Assembly (NCBI GenBank): GCA_021771675.1
Contig: JAETOP010000120.1
Span: 1 to 10,717, forward strand
Source of the DNA: Oscillospiraceae bacterium
GTDB lineage: Bacteria; Bacillota_A; Clostridia; Oscillospirales; Oscillospiraceae
DNA: 10,717 nt
Direction: 5' to 3'
Shown: positions 6,881 to 10,717 of the stretch, piece after piece
Layout: each line of letters starts with the position of its first letter
Position numbering within the stretch: position 1 is the stretch's first letter
Notes under the pieces: model-generated
What the model was told of the DNA's origin: nothing
Database searches by the model: none
The model's input: only the letters and a program-made list of their open reading frames with translations
Translations under genes and position numbers: made by a program

Positions 6881-6919
6881 CCCTTTCAATCCGGGGGTGG
6901 GATATTCTCTTCCCCAAAA

Positions 6920-7684
6920 CTATGGATTTTCAGCCGCTTGCCTGGCAAATAGAATGCCCTGCTCCGCCAGGTGCTCCTTCATTTCCCTTGTCATATGCCA
7001 TTCCCATTTGGGGTCATCCTGCTTTATTGGGTGAATGTCGGAAACCATCAGCAGAGCGGCTGCCCTCAGTCCGAGATATTGGGCTACGCTGAATACAGCG
7101 GATGTTTCCATATCCACGCCAACAGCGCCCTTTTCCCGCCACATCTGCTCTTTGCGGAATGTCTGACGATAGACCGCATCTGTTGATACAATTGGGTAGG
7201 TGCATGTGTGAAACAGGGACACAGCCATGTGGAGCAAATCAGCATCCGGGAAGGAAGCATCAATGGATTCAAAGTAGTGGAGCGATGTCCCTTCTTCAAC
7301 AAATGCTTTTTTGGGGGTAATGATCTCGCCAACACGAACCCTTTCATCAAAGGCGCCGCACATCCCGACGGCTATGATAGTCTTGACGCCCAAAGCCGCA
7401 AGGGTTTCTACTGTATCCACCGCTTGCGGTGCGCCCCGTCCCCCATCCAAAAAGCAGAGATTTTGCCCTTTGATTTCCCAGATTGGGCAGCGATTCAGAA
7501 ACCGGGGGAATGGCTCTGACAGTTCCTCCGCATGATAATGCGCCGCAAGATAATCCGTCCCCTTGCTCATAAAGAACACAATCGCTGTTTTCGGCAGTTG
7601 CAAACGGCACTCACGGTGCGCACAGTGAATCTGCTCAGATGCGGAAATCACCGCTTTTGAATCATCATGAGGTAACCGCCACAT
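6920..7684 (-). CDS. nucleoside phosphorylase (PNP/UDP phosphorylase superfamily)
   Basis: 254 residues. Predicted to cleave a nucleoside with phosphate to give the free base and ribose-1-phosphate, a cytoplasmic salvage step. The family pattern is complete: LDGGRGAP (79-86) for the phosphate loop, AVGMCGAFDERVRVGEII (105-122), GVDMETSAVF (189-198) with E193 where the family's ribose-contacting Met-Glu lies, and VSDIH (214-218) with D216 near the base. The remote form of the motifs and the absence of close hexameric PNP or UDP signatures leave the base preference open; uridine phosphorylase-like is the best guess. It begins with an unusual His/Cys-containing stretch (residues 20-26). The start is backed by GGGGAGGA upstream. 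It has its own promoter and may be read through into the PriA-like gene. Confidence 0.82.
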   Translation of the reverse strand: MWRLPHDDSKAVISASEQIHCAHRECRLQLPKTAIVFFMSKGTDYLAAHYHAEELSEPFPRFLNRCPIWEIKGQNLCFLDGGRGAPQAVDTVETLAALGVKTIIAVGMCGAFDERVRVGEIITPKKAFVEEGTSLHYFESIDASFPDADLLHMAVSLFHTCTYPIVSTDAVYRQTFRKEQMWREKGAVGVDMETSAVFSVAQYLGLRAAALLMVSDIHPIKQDDPKWEWHMTREMKEHLAEQGILFARQAAENP

Positions 7685-7690
7685 GGTATA

Positions 7691-7698
7691 TCCTCCCC
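7691..7698 (-). promoter_or_regulatory. ribosome binding site of the phosphorylase gene
   Basis: GGGGAGGA on the minus strand, six bases before the ATG at 7684. Confidence 0.75.
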
Positions 7699-7724
7699 TT
7701 TTGACCCCTTGATTTGTTAAACCC

Positions 7725-7753
7725 AGTATATTATAAATTCACAAATATTTCAA
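7725..7753 (-). promoter_or_regulatory. probable promoter of the nucleoside phosphorylase gene
   Basis: On the minus strand TTGAAA (7748-7753) and TATACT (7725-7730) are 17 bases apart, about 40 bases upstream of the start codon. An overlapping alternative is TTTACA (7754-7759) with TATAAT (7730-7735), 18 bases apart. Confidence 0.65.
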
Positions 7754-7862
7754 TGTAAAATTCCATGCTCCTTACTGTGCACTGCAAGCCATGAAGGCTT
7801 TTGCAGCAAGAGAGAATGCCGCCCGGACAGGATTTTCCTGCCAGGGCGGTTTGTTTTGTCTT
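7744..7862 (+). ncRNA. candidate small RNA ending in an intrinsic terminator
   Basis: On the plus strand TTGATT (7709-7714) and TATAAA (7732-7737), 17 bases apart, could start an RNA near 7744. Downstream come a hairpin at 7782-7806 (CTGCAAGCC with GGC-TT-TTGCAG, a two-base bulge) and a terminator hairpin at 7819-7849 followed by a U-rich tail. No plus-strand protein gene lies upstream that would need this terminator. The AT-rich promoter match is easy to obtain by chance, so the call is tentative. Confidence 0.3.
7819..7862 (+). terminator. intrinsic terminator oriented on the plus strand
   Basis: CCGCCC (7819-7824) pairs with GGGCGG (7844-7849), enclosing an inner CAGGA/TCCTG stem (7828-7832 with 7836-7840). 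TTTGTTTTGTCTT (7850-7862) follows. The U tract is on the plus strand. On the minus strand the tail is CATTCTCTCTT, so it may only weakly terminate the XRE gene that ends at 7865. Confidence 0.65.
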
Positions 7863-7864
7863 CC

Positions 7865-8449
7865 CTAAATCCTCTTCTGAAACAATCCATGATGATTACA
7901 ATACCAGTACAGCATACCGTGCCCACGACGGAAAAAACGGGCTTCGGCACTGCCTTCGGGATAGAGCTTTATAAGCTCAAACCGATCTGCCGTACAATAG
8001 GCAATGAAAGAGATATGGTGGCTCTTGCTCATGGGGTGGGGAATCGACACAAAGTATTCGTCTTCCACCTTTTCACAGGATATTTGGTGTTCGTCATCTT
8101 CCTGTTCGACTTCCAAAGCCGGCAGAGTGACACCGCAGCAGGAAATCATGGCCGACCCCGTGGAATGAAAAATGTTTCCGCAGATGGGGCAGACGTATAA
8201 ATTCGATTTCAAAATGTTTGCCGAACGGTTGGCGTTGATGATCTGCTCCCCGGACAGCAGCTCCGGCACCGAAACCCGCAGAATGTTAGCCAGTGCTTCT
8301 ATCAGCGAAATGTCAGGAAATCCCTTCCCTGTTTCCCACTTGGACACGGCTTTGTCGCTAACACATAATTTTTCCGCCAGCTGAAGCTGGGTCAGCCCCT
8401 GCTTTTCCCGCAGCCTGCGAATGGTGGAGCCTGTGACGTAGTTGTTCAT
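7865..8449 (-). CDS. XRE-family regulator fused to a two-iron desulfoferrodoxin
   Basis: 194 residues from the ATG at 8449, which has AGGAGGG eight bases upstream; the in-frame ATG at 8479 sits within the promoter -10 region and is rejected. Residues 7-66 form a Cro/CI-type helix-turn-helix (SDKAVSKWETGKGFPDISLI). Residues 83-112 match desulfoferrodoxin centre I: YVCPICGNIFH with C87/C90 and SCCG with C104/C105, a four-cysteine iron or zinc site. Residues 118-194 match the superoxide reductase centre II. All five iron ligands seem kept: H121, H138 in PHPM, H144, C184 and H187 in CNHHGLF. The lysine beside the first His in true superoxide reductases is Glu (E120). The protein is most simply a DNA-binding regulator whose iron sites sense superoxide, peroxide, oxygen or redox state. 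Residual reductase activity is possible. It is a single gene with its own promoter, next to a palindrome. Confidence 0.88.
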   Translation of the reverse strand: MNNYVTGSTIRRLREKQGLTQLQLAEKLCVSDKAVSKWETGKGFPDISLIEALANILRVSVPELLSGEQIINANRSANILKSNLYVCPICGNIFHSTGSAMISCCGVTLPALEVEQEDDEHQISCEKVEDEYFVSIPHPMSKSHHISFIAYCTADRFELIKLYPEGSAEARFFRRGHGMLYWYCNHHGLFQKRI

Positions 8450-8457
8450 ATGGTAAT

Positions 8458-8464
8458 CCCTCCT
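8458..8464 (-). promoter_or_regulatory. ribosome binding site that decides the XRE-desulfoferrodoxin start
   Basis: AGGAGGG on the minus strand, eight bases before the ATG at 8449. Confidence 0.75.
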
Positions 8465-8474
8465 TACGTCAATC

Positions 8475-8502
8475 AGCATAACATTTTTTTGGAAATCGTC
8501 AA
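8475..8502 (-). promoter_or_regulatory. probable promoter of the XRE-desulfoferrodoxin gene
   Basis: On the minus strand TTGACG (8497-8502) and TATGCT (8475-8480) are 16 bases apart, about 26 bases before the start codon. The 13-bp palindrome at 8504-8516 sits directly upstream of the -35. Confidence 0.6.
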
Positions 8503-8503
8503 C

Positions 8504-8516
8504 CTACGCAGCGTAG
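8504..8516. promoter_or_regulatory. 13-bp palindrome next to the -35, candidate operator
   Basis: CTACGC-A-GCGTAG is a perfect inverted repeat one base upstream of the -35 of the XRE-desulfoferrodoxin promoter. Its size and place fit a binding site for an XRE dimer, most simply the gene's own product. A T run follows on the plus strand (8522-8527), but the stem is too short for a convincing terminator. Confidence 0.45.
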
Positions 8517-8540
8517 AGTGGTTTTTTGTCCTTTGAATCA

Positions 8541-9803
8541 TCAGAAGCGCTTTTCCATAGGGAGGCACACTTCAAAGGTGCAGCCGCCCCCCGGGGTGTC
8601 CCTCAGACGGATGGCGCCGTGATGCAGCTTTACAATTTCCCGGGCGATGCTCAGCCCCAGCCCAAAATGGCTCTTGTCCGTTCTGGAAGGGTCGCCGGAA
8701 TAGAACCGCTGAAACACCTTTTCCTTTTCCCCATCCGGGATGCCGGGGCCGTGGTCGGTGACAGAGAGCACAAGCTGCTTTGGCTGCACCCTGGCTCCCA
8801 TTTCGATTGACTGCCCGGGAGCGGAATGGGTGATGGCGTTGTCTAGCAGAATGCTTAAGACCTGGCCGATTCGCTCAGCGTCGCAGGGAATCCTGGGGTA
8901 ATGATCTTCGATATTGAGATTCAGCTGGATATGCTGCTTCTTTGCGCTTTCGCAGAACTGCTCCCAGGCTTCAATCAGAAGTGCATCTACATTTGTCTCC
9001 CGTATCTCCATGTGCCAGCTTCCGGCATCGCTGGAAGCCAGGGCCAGCATGGATTGAATCAGTCTGCTCATTCGGCTGCACTCCTCCAGAATGACCTTCT
9101 GCCTCGGGCTGGGCTCCATGATTTCCGCATTCACCTGGATGACGGCCAGGGGCGCTTTCAGCTCGTGGGAGGCAGAGGCGATGAACTCCTTCTGACTGCC
9201 CATGGCGGCCTCCACCGGTGCAACGGCCTTGCGGGTCGCAAAACGGCTGAGCAGGTACATCAGCGCCAATACCCCCAGCCAGATGATGGGGTACAGGTTG
9301 CACCCGTCTTTCAGAACCTTCCAGCCAGAGGCTCTGGGGTAGACCAGAATCAGGTCCAGCACCATCATATCGCCATGGCAGAGCGTGCTGTGAATGGCAT
9401 AGTACCCGTCCTTCTGATTCCCAGAAACGGCATGGACGGTGCGGTTTTCTGCATAACCATTATTTTCAGCCGCTTCCTCCTGCATAGACAGAATGGTGTC
9501 GGCCCCTTTTGCCCGTTCAATCAGGGTTTCCAACGGTGTCGGAAAACATTCCGGGCTGGACTGGGTTGTGGCGCCATCCGTCAGGCGCACCATGATTTGG
9601 GATTTTGGGTAGCGGGAGAAATCATGATTTCCGCGCCTGATCTGGGCCAAAGTGCTGTCCGTCAAGTTGTTTCCGTACCGAATTTCTGAACTGCGTATCT
9701 GGGTTACGGCATGGCCTGCCATGACCAGCATGGCGGCGGTGAAGACAAGCATGGTGCAGGTGAGAAGGAGCACTGTCAGCTTTTTTTGCAGCCGTTCAAT
9801 CAT
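8541..9803 (-). CDS. sensor histidine kinase of a two-component system
   Basis: 420 residues from the ATG at 9803, which overlaps the response-regulator stop as ATGA and has GGAGGAG upstream; longer in-frame starts lie inside the regulator gene. A membrane helix at about 9-32, an extracellular sensor region at about 33-168, a second helix at about 169-186, a short degenerate HAMP-like linker, then the cytoplasmic kinase core. H213 of SASHELKAPL is the phosphorylated histidine, D321-N322 form the N box, DHGPGIP (350-356) the G1 box, FQRFYSGD (364-371) the F box and GLGLSIAREI (381-390) the G2 box. All key residues are present, so it should be active. The sensor region has cysteines at 86, 142 and 168 and no domain I recognise, so the signal is unknown. 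Its partner is the upstream regulator. No transporter or target gene is attached to the pair. Confidence 0.92.
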   Translation of the reverse strand: MIERLQKKLTVLLLTCTMLVFTAAMLVMAGHAVTQIRSSEIRYGNNLTDSTLAQIRRGNHDFSRYPKSQIMVRLTDGATTQSSPECFPTPLETLIERAKGADTILSMQEEAAENNGYAENRTVHAVSGNQKDGYYAIHSTLCHGDMMVLDLILVYPRASGWKVLKDGCNLYPIIWLGVLALMYLLSRFATRKAVAPVEAAMGSQKEFIASASHELKAPLAVIQVNAEIMEPSPRQKVILEECSRMSRLIQSMLALASSDAGSWHMEIRETNVDALLIEAWEQFCESAKKQHIQLNLNIEDHYPRIPCDAERIGQVLSILLDNAITHSAPGQSIEMGARVQPKQLVLSVTDHGPGIPDGEKEKVFQRFYSGDPSRTDKSHFGLGLSIAREIVKLHHGAIRLRDTPGGGCTFEVCLPMEKRF

Positions 9804-10483
9804 GGCTCCTCCTCCAGTCGATACCCTGCGCCGTAGACGGTTTTGATGACGGCCTTGCAGCCAAGCTCCCGCAGGTGCTTTCGCAGAAAGTGGATATAGT
9901 TGTCCACATTCCCATCCTCCACTTCTGCATCTGCGCCCCAGACCTTCCAAAGAAGCTGGCTTCGGCTCTGCACTCTGTCCGGCTGTTCCAGGAAAACGGC
10001 CATCAGATTCATCTCCTTCTGGGTCAGAGGCACAGACGCTCCCTGATAGGACAGCCGCCGGCGCTGGGTATCCAACGTCAGACCGTATGCTTCGAGGGAT
10101 TTGCGCTCCTGAATCTCCAACCGGCGGCGGGTCAGGGCCCGGACTCTTGCCAGCAGCTCCCGAATGTGGAAGGGCTTGACCAAGTAGTCGTCGGCCCCGC
10201 AGTCCAGTCCCTGGATTTTGTCCTCCAATTCCCCCAGCCCGGTAAGAATCAGCACAGGCGTAAATATCTGCTTCTGCCGCATGGCCTTCAAAACGGTCAG
10301 CCCATCCAGGATGGGAAGCATCCGATCCAGCAGCACAATGTCATAACCATATTCGATATTCAGTGCGTAGTGCAGGGCCGTTTCGCCGTCATAGCAGCAG
10401 TCGGTTCCATAGCCCTCCTTTTCCAGCTGTTCGGCAATGGCGGCGGAGAGATTCCGGTCGTCCTCCACCAATAAAATCCGCAT
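9800..10483 (-). CDS. OmpR-family response regulator
   Basis: 227 residues. A receiver domain (1-115) has acidic residues D8-D9, phosphoacceptor D53 in LLDRMLPILDG, T81 of LILTGLGE and K103 of LVKPF. A winged-helix DNA-binding domain (about 128-224) carries LTQKEMNLMAVFLE, the recognition region NVDNYIHFLRKHLRELG and the wing TVYGAGYRL. The length is standard. A consensus ribosome site (AAAAGGAGGGG) precedes the ATG. It is the first gene of a two-gene operon and overlaps the kinase start by four bases, so the two are translationally coupled. Targets are unknown. No obvious pair of direct-repeat half-sites stands out in the 85 bases upstream, and I cannot name its promoter with confidence. Confidence 0.93.
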   Translation of the reverse strand: MRILLVEDDRNLSAAIAEQLEKEGYGTDCCYDGETALHYALNIEYGYDIVLLDRMLPILDGLTVLKAMRQKQIFTPVLILTGLGELEDKIQGLDCGADDYLVKPFHIRELLARVRALTRRRLEIQERKSLEAYGLTLDTQRRRLSYQGASVPLTQKEMNLMAVFLEQPDRVQSRSQLLWKVWGADAEVEDGNVDNYIHFLRKHLRELGCKAVIKTVYGAGYRLEEEP

Positions 10484-10489
10484 TGTTTC

Positions 10490-10499
10490 CCCTCCTTTT
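10490..10499 (-). promoter_or_regulatory. ribosome binding site of the response regulator gene
   Basis: AAAGGAGGGG on the minus strand, about seven bases before the ATG at 10483. Confidence 0.8.
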
Positions 10500-10568
10500 A
10501 TGCGCCTATCGATTTAAGTCAGTAAATTGGTGTTTGGCGGAGTGATCCGGCGCACCTCCTGTTTGATC

Positions 10569-10717
10569 GTAGGGGAGGCTATTAGCCTCCCGCCAGGTAA
10601 TGTTTTTTGAGTGCTCTGTTGAATGGTGAAGGGTGATGGCTTCTGAGTCATGACCTGCTTCCATTCAATGGAACACTCAGGCACTTTAACTGGCGGGAGG
10701 CAGGTTGCCTCCCCTAC
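10569..10717. repeat. 149-bp nested palindromic (MITE-like) element at the window edge
   Basis: The 28-base ends (10569-10596 and 10690-10717) are inverted copies beginning GTAGGGGAGGC and ending CCTCCCGCCAG, differing only in their central few bases. Each end is itself a small palindrome (GGGGAGGC/GCCTCCC type). Inside them GAGTG-(T/C)TC-(T/C)(A/G)TTGAATGG occurs inverted at about 10610-10627 and 10662-10679, and the remaining core is also partly self-complementary. The whole element can thus fold into one long hairpin. It has no coding capacity. GTAGGGG-type palindromes are, from memory, common interspersed repeats in Oscillospiraceae genomes. The right border equals the window end, so no target duplication can be checked. 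Confidence 0.7.

Noticed and set aside
7791..7868. 25-codon plus-strand reading frame over the hairpins
   Set aside because: No ribosome site, and the frame runs through an intrinsic terminator and ends beyond its U tract.
8504..8527. Palindrome plus T run as a plus-strand terminator
   Set aside because: With a realistic loop the stem is only five pairs and is separated from the T run; an operator role fits better.
8901..9689. 262-codon plus-strand open frame opposite the histidine kinase
   Set aside because: The kinase boxes on the other strand are unmistakable; this frame has no ribosome site and no recognisable domain.
9804..9950. N-terminal extension of the histidine kinase
   Set aside because: It overlaps the response-regulator winged-helix region; the ATGA overlap with GGAGGAG fixes the start at 9803.

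Overview
The window looks like chromosomal DNA from an anaerobic Gram-positive gut-type Clostridia, most likely in the Oscillospirales (Oscillospiraceae/Ruminococcaceae). This is inferred from the moderately high GC coding sequence, strong AGGAGG-type ribosome sites in front of almost every gene, a regulator fused to a desulfoferrodoxin (an anaerobe's superoxide-defence iron protein), and a palindromic GTAGGGGAGGC-type repeat at the right edge. No rRNA, tRNA, CRISPR array, transposase or phage gene is visible. The species cannot be named from the sequence alone.

Layout from left to right. A six-helix HdeD/DUF308 membrane protein (+, 141-725) converges on an EAL-type cyclic-di-GMP phosphodiesterase with two C-terminal PAS-like regions (-, 794-2407). 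That gene is divergent from a CtpE-like P-type cation ATPase (+, 2669-5080), with a recognisable promoter for each in the AT-rich gap between them. The ATPase converges on a DUF362 gene across a shared hairpin terminator (5127-5163).

From 5171 to 10483 every gene lies on the minus strand. In order of transcription these are an OmpR-family response regulator and its histidine kinase (stop and start overlap as ATGA), an XRE regulator fused to a complete two-iron desulfoferrodoxin, a nucleoside phosphorylase, a small protein resembling the N-terminal 3' DNA-binding domain of PriA helicase, a MerR-family regulator, and the DUF362 protein. MerR and DUF362 form one transcription unit. Their promoter has the 19-bp spacer and the spacer-centred dyad expected of MerR control, and it lies partly inside the 3' end of the PriA-like gene.

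No single pathway ties the whole window together. The common theme is sensing: c-di-GMP turnover, a two-component system, a probable redox/oxygen-responsive XRE regulator, and a probable thiol- or electrophile-responsive MerR regulator. The points most worth a second look are the XRE-desulfoferrodoxin fusion, the free-standing PriA-like domain, the embedded MerR promoter, a possible plus-strand small RNA at 7744-7862, and the 149-bp nested palindrome that runs to the window edge.
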